Source: a virus
Virus record (IMG/VR): IMGVR_UViG_3300042910_000059
Location: 1 to 24,636 of that record
DNA length: 24,636 nucleotides
Direction: 5' to 3' (one strand)
Under the pieces are notes generated by a model that saw only the letters and a program-made list of their open reading frames with translations, had not been told where the DNA came from and searched no databases. Shown one piece after another: positions 7,307-15,171 of this stretch (position 1 is its first letter; each line of letters starts with the position of its first letter). The position numbers were made by a program, and so were the translations under genes.

Positions 7307-7535
7307 GGCTTTCAAGCCAGTCGCTGTATTCGACGGCTGTTCCGGCTACCACGGAAGCGCCGAAAATCAAAGCTGCCCAAATTGCTGGGGCGAATGGCAG
7401 CGGGGCTATCTGGTTTACGGCTGAAGCCAGCAGATAAAGCGCTGAGCCGAAAACCATGCCTATGACGCTTCCGTAGATCAGCCCCTTCATCAGGTGGAAC
7501 AGCACGCGCTTAGGCTTCTTGTTGTTTTCAGACAT
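7299..7535 (-). CDS. small membrane protein (first of three)
   Basis: A protein of 78 residues with a basic cytoplasmic N-terminus (MSENNKKPKR) and two transmembrane segments (about 17-38 and 45-64), ending in an acidic tail. A strong GAGGTGAG ribosome site lies seven bases before the ATG at 7535. That site is close to, and partly paired into, the base of the stem-loop at 7557-7594. The topology is holin-like, but small membrane proteins of other roles look the same. Confidence 0.65.
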   Translation of the reverse strand: MSENNKKPKRVLFHLMKGLIYGSVIGMVFGSALYLLASAVNQIAPLPFAPAIWAALIFGASVVAGTAVEYSDWLESHE

Positions 7536-7556
7536 TTTTTAACTCACCTCTTTTTT

Positions 7557-7594
7557 GTTCCGCCAGCCCCGCAGACGTGAGCTGGCTCTGGAAC
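7557..7594 (-). promoter_or_regulatory. stem-loop between capsid and membrane genes
   Basis: On the minus-strand RNA, GTTCC-AGA-GCCAGC, a 13-base loop and GCTGGC-GGAAC form an 11-bp stem with a three-base bulge. Flanking U-rich (upstream) and A-rich (downstream) tracts could extend it, drawing in the ribosome site of the next gene at 7543-7550. It could attenuate transcription after the very highly expressed capsid gene, set mRNA processing, or control translation of the membrane proteins. Confidence 0.6.
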
Positions 7595-7642
7595 AGAAAA
7601 ACAAAGAGGGGAACTGGAAAAGATGGGAAATTGTTAGGCTGT

Positions 7643-8586
7643 TTAGCTTGTCGCCAAGCCTGTAACCTTTACGATTGCTTCACCGTAAGTGACTACAGGC
7701 GCATACCTTGTTGAAAGCACCACTTCAACAGCGTCAAACTCCTTCTTGATTTCCACGTCGGTTGTCAGCGGCCTCTTTATTTCGCTGGTGCAAGGGTTTA
7801 TCCCGCTATACTTAAACCCTTAACACCATTTACGAAGAAGCCCAACGGGGCGTAGGCCGCTGACGCGTTTTGTCCAGTGCTGAGGATGTAGGCTGTTCCA
7901 GCCGGTATAACTGGGCTTACGTAGACGTTCATGCCGTAGATTATGCCGACAGCGCCGGTTTGTATAACTTCCTCGCCGTAGTAGGCGTATAGCGAGAACT
8001 GTGGCAGGTAGTAAACGTCTCTCGCGTTTATCGGGTTCAATAGGATGGTGTCTGGTATCAAGCCGTAGCTTTCAATTATGGCTTTGGCTGCCAGAATGTC
8101 CTTTGTTCCAAGCCCGCCTGTTATCGTGAACTCTGTGCCCGTTGCCGAGAGGCTTTTGCCCGTTGCGGTGATGGTGTTTCCAGCAGCTGTGTCTATGACT
8201 GTTTGGCAGTCCTTGTCGATTGTGTAGGCCATACGCCTTGCTAATCGGCGCAGCTGGTCCTCGATGACGGGTATGTATAGGTCTTCGATTGCTTCTCGGG
8301 TTATCCTTTCCCTGAGGCCTTTCTTGTATGGCGTGACTGTTATGTAGGTATATGGCGTGTAGTCCATTGGGAACTCTGTGCCCTCGGCGACCTCGGTGAT
8401 CGCTGCAGCCCTTGAGCCTTGCTGCTTTACGAATGTTGCCGTTTTGCCCGCTACAAGCGGAAACTCTGGGAACAAGCGTTTAACCACTAGGGCGGGCATG
8501 GTTAGCTCGATTATCTTTTTGTGCAGGGCTGGATAGGCTATTGCGCCCGTGTCAACCCAGGTGAAAGCGTCACGGAACATAGCCAT
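7643..8586 (-). CDS. major capsid protein (needs -1 shift for C-terminus)
   Basis: HK97-fold-type major capsid protein. The zero frame runs from ATG 8586 (GGGGTGATT site upstream) to a TAA at 7798-7800, 262 residues, with capsid-like features: an N-terminal arm, a glutamate-rich E-loop area (EVAEGTEFP), a spine helix (EDQLRRLARRMAYTID) and APLGFFV near the end. The frame stops just before the usual last strands. The -1 frame then continues without a start for 56 codons, with KRPLTTDVEI, a strand AVEVVLSTRYAPVV and GEAIVKVTGL, exactly what the end of such a capsid protein should look like. The full product would be 314 residues. The overlap of the two frames contains GGGTTTA in slippery phase. 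Either programmed frameshifting or a one-base sequence error joins the parts. Confidence 0.85.
7813..7819 (-). promoter_or_regulatory. possible -1 slippery heptamer GGGTTTA in capsid gene
   Basis: The heptamer is phased G GGT TTA in the capsid frame. In the -1 frame a TAA stop lies immediately upstream and the capsid stop follows five codons downstream, so the shift must occur within about 22 bases, and the heptamer lies in that span. Nearby genes also have frame breaks without slippery sites, which weakens the case. Confidence 0.45.
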
Positions 8587-8601
8587 AGTCAATCACCCCT
8601 T

Positions 8602-8997
8602 CTAATACACGTGCGGGTTAACAGCCACCAGTATTACGTCGCCAGCAGCTGATGCGGCTTCCAAGGCATAGCCTAAAGCCCTGTTTCCGGCCTGTAGCGA
8701 CCGCCACAGCTCTTGCCGAAGAGTCTGAGCCGACAACGGCGCCGGCTGAGACTGGCTCCGCCGGCGGTCACGTAAACTATTGGGCAGCCCATGATGACGG
8801 GAACCTTTGAGCCTGCAGAGGCGCTTCCGGCAGCAACGCCTATAACCGGCGTCCGTTGCACCAGCAGCGGGGCCAACAGTCATTGAACCCGTCACTTTGA
8901 CAAGCTGGCCTTTCGTTACGGCTGCGCTTGCAGTGAAGGTGACTATGTCTCCGGGTAGGCTGAATATGTTTCCTGGAACACGTGCTTCAAAAGACAT
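8602..8997 (-). pseudogene. capsid decoration protein, three frame breaks
   Basis: The frame from ATG 8997 to TAG 8602 is open but its middle (Arg/Cys-rich) is plainly out of frame. A normal decoration protein of about 130 residues (small, Ala/Gly/Val-rich, DUF2190-like) appears if one extra base is removed near 8845-8849, one near 8753-8758 and one near 8688-8692. The pieces are a start SFEARVPGNIFSLPGD, then VIGVAAGSASAGSKVPVIMG, then VSAGAVVGSDSSARAVAVAT, then NRALGYALEAASAAGD. The three single-base insertions return to the starting frame. A GAGGGGTGA site precedes the start. The gene lies directly before the capsid gene, as decoration genes usually do. Confidence 0.75.
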
Positions 8998-9043
8998 GGC
9001 AAATCACCCCTCTACTGGAAGCCTACAAGCTTGCGGTGAGCCT

Positions 9044-10213
9044 TCAAAAGGTCCTTTGAACCAGTCGTAGTTCGCCTAAAACATCCTTTTCGAGGACGTC
9101 AACGGCAACAATGCCCTTTCCAGCAGAGCCTTTCTTTTTAGCCTCGCTGACAGGGGTCGGCGCTTTAGCCTCTTCTGCCTCTTCTGCTTCCTCGCTTCTT
9201 CTGCCTCTTCAGCCTCTTCGCCCTTTTTGGCTTCAAGCTCAGCCAAGCGTTTAGACAACTCGCTCAGCTTCTTGCTGAGGGTTGCCTTCTTAACGCGCTT
9301 GGCCAGTTCAGCCTCAAGGGCGCGGACTTTAGCCTCCAAAGCCTCGATTGCTTCCTCGCTTGTTTCGCCCTTAATCTGCTCCATGAGTTTTTCGAGCTGC
9401 TTCATGAAGTCCTCGTATTCCACTTGTTTAGGCGAAGTTTCTCCAGGGCGCAACGTTCACTGTTGCCTGAGCCACTTGCGGTGAAGCCTTCTGCTCCGCG
9501 TTAACGGACATGGGCTTCACCTCGTCCGCTTTTTGAACAGTTTTTGTTTCGGGTTCTTGCAGCCCTTCCACGGGCTTAGAACCCACATTATCATCCGGTG
9601 AAACGGATGACTGTGAAGGAGAAGGCTCCAAAACACCCGATTTGGTTAAAGACTCAATTATTGCGCCCCACTGAGCCTCGTTCATAGCTGCATAGAAGCC
9701 TAAAGGCTGAAAGCTTGTGTTCTCGTAAGCCGGGCTTGCGACAATGCTTAATTCGCGCACTTTTGGCTTTCGGACAACTTCCCAAGCGCCGGGCAGAGGT
9801 GGACAAGCCTGCCCTCTTTGCGTGTGGGACGCTTGCATTTGCTGCATTCAACCTCGTCGCTGTCAACTTGAATACTAACATGGGTGACGTAGCCCCTTAT
9901 GATCTTGTCAATGAGCCTTTCATCGCCAACCTCAGCCTCTGAACAATACGCGGTCTCCGTCAAGGCTTGCATCCACAACTTTCCCAACGACCATAAGCGC
10001 TGATTCAGCGTGGTCAACGCGGAGCTGGGCGCCTTTCAAGGTTTCAACGATATATTCAAGGTCTTCTCTTGGCACCTGCCACTTGTTCTTGTTGACGCTT
10101 GTGTCTATCGCGACGCCTTCGATTACCACAAGCTGCTCTTTAATTGGAAACTGGGCTTCCTTCTGGTCGGCGCTCTGAACTGCCTTAAAAGGCACATAAT
10201 ACCTGAGCTGCAT
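9044..10213 (-). pseudogene. prohead protease-scaffold fusion, four frame breaks
   Basis: Five consecutive open pieces in shifting frames join into one coherent protein of about 389 residues from ATG 10213 (GAGGTG upstream) to TGA 9044. The N-terminal part (IEGVAIDTSVNKNKW, GAQLRVDHAES, then GYVTHVSIQV, then VRELSIVASPAYENT) has the His and Ser context of XkdF/U35-type prohead proteases, with an inserted CxxC...C zinc-like loop. The C-terminal part is a long Glu/Lys/Ala coiled coil, typical of a capsid scaffold. Breaks lie near 9937 (+1 base), 9790 (-1), 9449 (+1) and 9195 (-1); the net is zero and the span is a multiple of three. No residues seem lost, which favours sequence error over decay. 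Function would be capsid assembly and maturation. Confidence 0.75.
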
Positions 10214-10225
10214 GCTTTCACACCT

Positions 10226-10288
10226 CTAAATCAAGCCGAGAATCTTTAAACGGCGAAGCTTGCGCCTTTTCTTCTGGTTTCTGCCCAT
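10226..10288 (-). CDS. 20-residue basic peptide
   Basis: A tiny frame MGRNQKKRRKLRRLKILGLI, starting at ATG 10288, four bases after the upstream stop and with GTGGAGTGA upstream. Twelve of its first fifteen residues are charged or polar and it carries ten basic side chains. It lies between the XkdF-like gene and the protease-scaffold gene. It may be a leader, a capsid-interior peptide or chance; the strong bias to Lys/Arg and tight fit between neighbours favour a translated peptide. Confidence 0.4.
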   Translation of the reverse strand: MGRNQKKRRKLRRLKILGLI

Positions 10289-10291
10289 GTT

Positions 10292-10745
10292 TCACTCCAC
10301 GATCGCTGGAAACACGGCGCCTGGATACTTCCGCCTCAAGTAGGCTTCACGCCAAGCAGCAAACGCCTGCCAGTCTTCAAGCATGCTTTTCTTCTCCTCT
10401 TGCGGGGTGTAGCCTTCGCATTTAATGCCAAGCCTGTTGACCTCGCAGGGCTGATGTGGAATCTTCAGCTCCTTGTAGTGGCGTAGAAGGTGCGCGTGGG
10501 CTTTTTCAACAGCCTCTTTCTTGGGCATGTTTTTAGGCTTGATATGGGTGACCCTGGCCATAGCGTTGCGCAAGGTGTGGCAGGTCAATGCTTCCGTCGG
10601 GCTTATGATGTGGTAGATGGCGCAGGGTCCTCGGAACAGTTTTGCCCTCTTCGTCCTTTTCGCCGCCGGGCTCGATTAGGGCGAAGGCGTCGTCTGGAAG
10701 GTCGTTGATGTATTTGGTTGTCCACTTTGCAGCTTCAAAACTCAT
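10292..10745 (-). pseudogene. XkdF-like head protein, one frame break
   Basis: Two overlapping frames (starting at 10745 and ending at 10292) join into one protein of about 150 residues after removal of one base near 10567-10572. The first piece has YINDLPDDAFALIEPGG and RTLRHLPHHKPDGSIDLPHL; the second continues RNAMARV. Proteins with DLPDxAFAxIEPGG, HLPHH and LPHLRNAxARV occur in many tailed phages in or near the head protease gene. The start is ATG 10745, with GAGAGGTG eight bases upstream. The single extra base sits in CTTGCGC. Exact biochemical role unknown; probably part of the capsid assembly module. Confidence 0.72.
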
Positions 10746-10782
10746 TCTTTTACACCTCTCTATAATTTGATACCTGTGAAGT

Positions 10783-11094
10783 TTAGTCAATGCGGGAAAT
10801 GTCAAGGTAAGCTTTCAAAAACCGCATGCGAAGCTCGTTCCAAGCTTTAAAGTCCAAAAGAAGCTGCAGCTCGCTTTTCAAGTGCTTTTCAAGCCAATTT
10901 TTAACGCTTTCCTTGTCCTTGAACCGCGTCTTGTCGAAAATGTAGCTTTGAATCTCCCAGCGGTTTGTGCCTTTAACCCTTCCCAACGTTATCTTCACGC
11001 CTTGAGTGATGGGCTTAACCCTAAACTTGTCAAACTTATCCGGGTCTTGAACCCGATAACGGAAAGTGTTAGTTGTCTCATCGATTCCCGGCAT
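10783..11094 (-). CDS. hypothetical head-module protein
   Basis: A 103-residue protein with a beta-rich, basic first half (TFRYRVQDPDKFDKFRVKPI, then strands around VKITLGRVKGTNRW) and a helical second half (ESVKNWLEKHLKSELQLLLDF). ATG 11094 has GAGGAAT upstream; the previous stop is three bases earlier. Proteins of this look occur next to the XkdF-like gene in related phages, so it belongs to the head module. I do not know a function for it. Confidence 0.62.
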   Translation of the reverse strand: MPGIDETTNTFRYRVQDPDKFDKFRVKPITQGVKITLGRVKGTNRWEIQSYIFDKTRFKDKESVKNWLEKHLKSELQLLLDFKAWNELRMRFLKAYLDISRID

Positions 11095-11096
11095 CT

Positions 11097-11465
11097 TTAT
11101 TCCTCTCTGTTAACGTCAACAAGCTCAAGCCAGCAGCGACAATGCGGATGCAAGTTGACTTTCCAAGAGTCTATCTCCTCATCCCACTGCTCGGCATACT
11201 CGAAATAGCGGGTTGGATCCTCATCCGCCTCGCAGACAAACTCATGCCCGTCCAAGGCGGAACACTCATCGCAAACCTTCTCGTCCCGCATGGTCCGATA
11301 AGCGTAAACCCGCTGCTCGCCCCGCCTTGGAAAGCCGAAAAACGCCATTAAATCACGCTCAATAATATTAAGCATATAAAAAGGGCATTGAGCAAGCGTT
11401 AAGCAGTTACGGTTTAAGCCTGAACATTTATCGCAGTGCGATAAGCAGTTACGGTTTAACTCCAT
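11097..11465 (-). CDS. MuF-like minor head protein
   Basis: A 122-residue protein that follows the portal gene and overlaps its 3' end by 17 bases. Residues about 54-110 carry the MuF-type pattern: RTMRDEKVCDECSALDG, followed by HPHCRCWLEL, with Cys and His residues suited to metal binding. MuF proteins are minor capsid proteins made next to the portal and packaged in the head. The protein is short for the family, holding only the C-terminal motif. The first 28 residues contain a duplicated 14-residue unit (LNRNCLSHCDKC, then LNRNCLTLAQC) from an 18-bp direct repeat. Confidence 0.75.
   Translation of the reverse strand: MELNRNCLSHCDKCSGLNRNCLTLAQCPFYMLNIIERDLMAFFGFPRRGEQRVYAYRTMRDEKVCDECSALDGHEFVCEADEDPTRYFEYAEQWDEEIDSWKVNLHPHCRCWLELVDVNREE
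11400..11459. repeat. 18-bp direct repeat spanning the portal stop
   Basis: The 18 bases taagcagttacggtttaa occur at 11400-11417 and at 11442-11459, 42 bases apart (14 codons). The right copy covers the portal stop codon; both copies encode LNRNCL in the MuF-like frame. It looks like a recent in-frame duplication that lengthened the N-terminus of the MuF-like protein. Confidence 0.85.
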
Positions 11466-12798
11466 TACGTTTCAAAATGGCTTGAAGCTCTTCAGGCGTG
11501 GTTATTGGATACTCTTCTGGGAAACCAAGTTGCACACGGGCTTCTTTGGGCAATATTATGCCTTTGTCCACGAGGTCGCCGAGCACTTTAGCCTTATCCT
11601 GGAACGTCGGCTCCCATATAGGTCTCCACTTAACCTTCGGGATTTCAACGCCCTCGCCGAACTCGTCCCTAATAAGCTGCTTGAACAAGACTGTTTCAAG
11701 CGTGTCGCCGATAATCTCCTGCATCATCCTTAAACGCGTCACATATTCTTGCATTACAACTTCCGCGGTCGCCCTGTTGGTTCCCTCTGAGTAGCCCAGG
11801 AAAATTTTTGGCACGCCTAAAACGGCTTCACGCTGCCTTAACAAATAGTCAAGCCAAAACGTTACGTTGACGTCTTTGGTTAGGCTTGGAACAACGTCAA
11901 CTTCCACGTCTCCACGCACGAAAACATCTGTGGCCGGTTTTCGGTCTCTGAAGGCTTCAACAAGCTGCTGTAATTGCTGGTCTGTCCAAGGTCTTTCGGG
12001 CGTTCCAGCCTTCACCACGAGCATTGGTTTGGCGTAAGTGTGCACGATTACAGCCATGTCGTCTTCCAATTGGTCGATTAAAGCCTGGATTTTTAAGAGC
12101 GGGCGGAGAAGGCTTGTCCCGTAACAACTTTCAAACCACCAGCTCTTTGCACCCCATTTGAAATGGCATATTTCATCGCTTGCGAAGACGACCGGCGGGA
12201 AAGTCAGCAGCTGAATGTAGCCGAGCACTTGCCCGTAAGCGTCTCGGCGGACCCTCATGTGGACGGGGTCCAAAGGCTTAAGCCACTCGATTTTGCCCGT
12301 GTCTTCGTTTCTGCACATTTCAAGGTAGGCGTTTCCAAAAACAAGCATGTCCGTCGCGATAATTCTCAAGGTTTCGAGGATGTTTTGCTCGTCAAGCCAG
12401 TTTGAAAGCCACTCTCGAACTTGGTCTTCTCCGCCTTCAAGCTCGAACCCGTTGCTTATAGCTAAGTTAACGGTTACATCGATTGAGGCTTTGATGTAGG
12501 GCGTGAAAGTGTAAAGATCCTTGTATTTGGGCAGATCCTCGATTGGAACGGTTCCCCAGAGCCTTTCCCAGTAGGCTGTGTAGGGCGGGGTTACGAAGCC
12601 TGCGCCGCTGCCCTTCAGCATGTATTTTGTCACGTAGCCCCATAGGACGTTGTCGGCTTTCCAGCTTACGGGCACTTCTTCTTCAATTTGGCGCCTGCTA
12701 ACGTCTGGCGGGTAAAGCCTCTGAGCTGCAAAGGGCCTTCTAACGGCTTCTACTACGGCTTTCAAGCCTTTGCGAATTCGGTCCGCGACGAAACTCAT
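11449..12798 (-). CDS. portal protein
   Basis: A 449-residue portal protein (SPP1/HK97-type dodecameric DNA gate). Visible landmarks are TPYIKASIDVTVNLAISNGFEL at the start of the core, LEMCRNEDTGKIEWLKPLDPVHMRVRRD, the sheet region GYIQLLTFPPVVFASDEICHFKW, the helical stem area (LRPLLKIQALIDQLEDDMAV) and YSEGTNRATAEVVMQEYVTRL, which is typical of portal proteins. It follows the terminase gene directly. I prefer ATG 12798, with AAGGTGA at good distance, over GTG 12807, which lies inside that site. Confidence 0.92.
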   Translation of the reverse strand: MSFVADRIRKGLKAVVEAVRRPFAAQRLYPPDVSRRQIEEEVPVSWKADNVLWGYVTKYMLKGSGAGFVTPPYTAYWERLWGTVPIEDLPKYKDLYTFTPYIKASIDVTVNLAISNGFELEGGEDQVREWLSNWLDEQNILETLRIIATDMLVFGNAYLEMCRNEDTGKIEWLKPLDPVHMRVRRDAYGQVLGYIQLLTFPPVVFASDEICHFKWGAKSWWFESCYGTSLLRPLLKIQALIDQLEDDMAVIVHTYAKPMLVVKAGTPERPWTDQQLQQLVEAFRDRKPATDVFVRGDVEVDVVPSLTKDVNVTFWLDYLLRQREAVLGVPKIFLGYSEGTNRATAEVVMQEYVTRLRMMQEIIGDTLETVLFKQLIRDEFGEGVEIPKVKWRPIWEPTFQDKAKVLGDLVDKGIILPKEARVQLGFPEEYPITTPEELQAILKRNGVKP

Positions 12799-12808
12799 GC
12801 GAATCACC

Positions 12809-14203
12809 TTAATGGGGCAGTAAAACGGCGCCTTTACCGGGGAGGGGCGACTGGACGGCTGCGTAAACGGCTAGAGCCGTCGCCCAGAACACGTCATCGT
12901 GGCTTCCCTCCGGATGGCTGAACCGTATGTGGCCGGTTTTCATAAGCTCATATTTTTCAACGTTAAGCTCGGCGCACAGGTCAATGTCTTGGCGTCTTCG
13001 GACAGGCTCATAGGGTATTAGAAACTCCTTCTGCCTCATTTTCTCCCTTAGAACCGTCGCCATATCTTCTTTGGTTTGAACCGTGAAGGTTACGCCCTGC
13101 ACGTTTTGTATTCCGCTGTGCACCATGTCCTCGACAATGTAGCCGCCGACGCCTGTAATGTCGGCGTAAACGGCGCGAACAGTTTTCCAACGATCCTGGA
13201 GGCTTTTAACATAGCCTATCACGCTCGCATACTCCGTGTTCAACGGGAACCGGTGCACATGGACAAGCTTCAATATATTATTAGGAAACCTTTCGACGAC
13301 CACGACAACCGAGTAGTCTTGTTGTTTGCCGAAGTCAACGCCGATGTAGAAGTCTCCTTGAGGCTGGTCGTGGAAGTCGTAGGGCTGAAGCTTAGCGTCA
13401 ATGCATGAAGTTATCAGGCTTTGGGGTAGCCAAGCGTCAATGTCCTCCACGAACTTGCTTTCAAACTCGCGCTGGAAACGCTCTTCGGGAATGCTTAGGC
13501 GCATTTCCTCGATGAACTCGCGTTTAACTAAGCCGGCTTTGACAACGTCCTCCCACGTGACAACGTGCTGGCTGTATTCGGGGTTCATGCACATTTTGTA
13601 GAAGACGCTGTCGGTGCTCCAAGGCGTGCTTGAAACGATAAGCGTCCCGTCCGTTGTGCTTAGCATAGGCATGAGCACGTTGTAGAACACAAGCTCGTCG
13701 TCTCGGAAGAAGGCAGCCTCGTCGCATATAACTTGATGAGCCGTGTAGCCCCTCAAAAGGTTTGGGCTGTTTGGCAGCGCAACGATTCTTGAAGCGTTTT
13801 TGAAGCGGATGACTGTTCGCTGCAGCTTATCTATGATCGCTTTCCGTGAACTCGGTGGCAGGCCGGTTAAGAAGTCTTGAAGTTTATCCGCCAAAATCAT
13901 GCTTTGCCTAAGCGAAGGAGCCACTATAAGCGTCAACGTTTTCGGATGTTTAAGCGCGAACCATATTGCCCTTAAGGCGAGGCTTGTTGTTTTGCCTGCT
14001 TGCCGGCACCATCGGACAACAATTCGCTTGCTTTTGTCTCGGAGAAGCCTCGCCTGGTATTCTGTGGGCGTTAAGTTGAACCATTTCCGGCAAAACTCAA
14101 CAGGATCGTTGGATACTTCAAGCCTTTCCTCAGCTGCCTCGCCTTCTTCAAGCGACTGGAGTTCCCGTTTGAGCCTTTCCAGCTCGCTTTTTCGCCTGTT
14201 CAA
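12809..14203 (-). CDS. terminase large subunit
   Basis: A 464-residue TerL, the ATP-driven DNA packaging motor and headful nuclease. The ATPase domain shows Walker A CRQAGKTT at residues 66-73, Walker B VICDEA at 158-163 and a coupling motif SSTPW at about 190. The RNase H-like nuclease domain shows GVDFGKQQDYS at about 288, YADITGVG at about 346 and HDDVFWATAL near 443, giving the acidic metal ligands. The length is normal. Its start at 14203 lies inside the 3' end of the preceding gene (56-base overlap). An N-terminal charged helix may contact the small subunit. Uninterrupted, unlike several head genes. Confidence 0.96.
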   Translation of the reverse strand: MNRRKSELERLKRELQSLEEGEAAEERLEVSNDPVEFCRKWFNLTPTEYQARLLRDKSKRIVVRWCRQAGKTTSLALRAIWFALKHPKTLTLIVAPSLRQSMILADKLQDFLTGLPPSSRKAIIDKLQRTVIRFKNASRIVALPNSPNLLRGYTAHQVICDEAAFFRDDELVFYNVLMPMLSTTDGTLIVSSTPWSTDSVFYKMCMNPEYSQHVVTWEDVVKAGLVKREFIEEMRLSIPEERFQREFESKFVEDIDAWLPQSLITSCIDAKLQPYDFHDQPQGDFYIGVDFGKQQDYSVVVVVERFPNNILKLVHVHRFPLNTEYASVIGYVKSLQDRWKTVRAVYADITGVGGYIVEDMVHSGIQNVQGVTFTVQTKEDMATVLREKMRQKEFLIPYEPVRRRQDIDLCAELNVEKYELMKTGHIRFSHPEGSHDDVFWATALAVYAAVQSPLPGKGAVLLPH

Positions 14204-14471
14204 TCAGCCTTTCCAGCTCCTTCATTTGCTCGTTAAACCTTGTTTCATCGTAGCTTTTAGCTAGGCTGTTGATGGTTTGCGCTATGAACACGGCTACGCG
14301 AATCCAGTCTTCCTGGTTTTCAGCCGTTTCAGCCATGTCCTTCGCAATCTGGAAAAGCCTTTCCAAATCCGCGATAAGCTTCACACGTAAATCCTGGGTT
14401 TTCAATTCGCAGAATTTCTCGATTTTTTTAACCAGTTCCTCAGCGTAAATTAAACGTTTTTTCCGAGCCAT
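14148..14471 (-). CDS. putative small terminase subunit
   Basis: A 107-residue all-helical, charged protein immediately upstream of and overlapping TerL. The N-terminus (MARKKRLIYAEELVKKIEKF) is basic, the remainder is heptad-like, suggesting oligomerisation by coiled coil; the C-terminus is Lys/Thr/Gly-rich. Position, size and helical content fit a small terminase subunit that selects viral DNA. No helix-turn-helix is obvious by eye, so the call is by context. Confidence 0.6.
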   Translation of the reverse strand: MARKKRLIYAEELVKKIEKFCELKTQDLRVKLIADLERLFQIAKDMAETAENQEDWIRVAVFIAQTINSLAKSYDETRFNEQMKELERLIEQAKKRAGKAQTGTPVA

Positions 14472-14478
14472 TTTCAGC

Positions 14479-14955
14479 CTACCCCCTCCCCCACGACGCT
14501 GTAAACGTGTATGTGAACCGGGGTATGCCCATGTAAAGGCTGATCTTTCTGATTTTCAAGCCCTTGTAGGGGATGAGCACTTTCCGCTCTGGAACATCCA
14601 CGTGGATTCCGAGAACCCGCATGACGTCTAAGCCTAAAATCGGCGTGAAACCTTTGTCGTAAATGGTCCACGTGTAAAGTTTGCGTCCGCCAACCTCTAT
14701 CAGTATATATGCAGCCTTCACGCGTTTCGAGCTGCCGTCAGCCAACCCCACGTCAACCACTCCGCTAGCTTCCAGATCAAGCTTTTCAGCCAACTCGCTG
14801 CTTATAGCGCAGCCTGTGGCCCCCGTGTCGACGAGAAACTCAACCTTCTCCGATTTTTTAGGATCCATTGGGTTGGCTATTTTCGCGTCTATGAAAATGT
14901 AGTCTTGGTCGTCTATTTGGCGAATATGCCAACGTTTCAAATGAAACCACACCAT
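14479..14955 (-). CDS. retropepsin-like aspartyl protease
   Basis: A 158-residue protein with a single-copy retropepsin (clan AA) signature: FLVDTGATGCAIS at about residues 40-52, giving the catalytic DTGA, followed by strands, GLADGSSKRVKAAYILIEVGG and the matching hydrophobic-Gly motif FTPILGLDVMRVLGI at about 109-123. Proteases of this fold act as homodimers, each subunit giving one Asp. It lies between a small membrane protein and the small terminase gene, in the late operon, so it could process virion or host proteins. There is already a serine-type prohead protease, so its target is unclear. The family call is strong; the role is inference. Confidence 0.85.
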   Translation of the reverse strand: MVWFHLKRWHIRQIDDQDYIFIDAKIANPMDPKKSEKVEFLVDTGATGCAISSELAEKLDLEASGVVDVGLADGSSKRVKAAYILIEVGGRKLYTWTIYDKGFTPILGLDVMRVLGIHVDVPERKVLIPYKGLKIRKISLYMGIPRFTYTFTASWGRG

Positions 14956-14961
14956 GAAAGC

Positions 14962-15171
14962 TCACTTTAAAACCTCATACATGAAGTAGGCGGCTGCGGA
15001 AATCAGCCCGCTTAAAACAGCCACGTTCAAGGCTTGAGTCGCCTGCAAACCAACCGTATAGCCTGAAACAAACCCTACAAAAGCATGTGCCAAAGCCTTT
15101 TTCAAGCTTCTCTTCGCATACAAGCCTAGAAAACGCTTTTTCCTGACGAGGCGCGCGTAAAACCTGCCCAT
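14962..15171 (-). CDS. small basic membrane protein, holin-like
   Basis: A 69-residue protein with a very basic N-terminus (RLVRKKRFLGLYAKRSLKK) and two hydrophobic helices (about 27-43 and 46-66). Its ATG at 15171 shares one base with the upstream stop (TAATG). The topology fits a small holin or a membrane anchor; no motif proves either. Confidence 0.6.
   Translation of the reverse strand: MGRFYARLVRKKRFLGLYAKRSLKKALAHAFVGFVSGYTVGLQATQALNVAVLSGLISAAAYFMYEVLK

Noticed and set aside
9076-9453. Lys/Arg-rich end (about 38 residues) of the scaffold frame as a real basic tail
   Set aside because: The alternative -1 frame continues the Glu/Ala coiled coil smoothly and ends in normal protein; the basic version looks like an out-of-frame reading.
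9748-10017. Separate small genes within the protease region
   Set aside because: The pieces fit end to end as one protease protein; their apparent N-termini are out-of-frame readings of the neighbouring segment.
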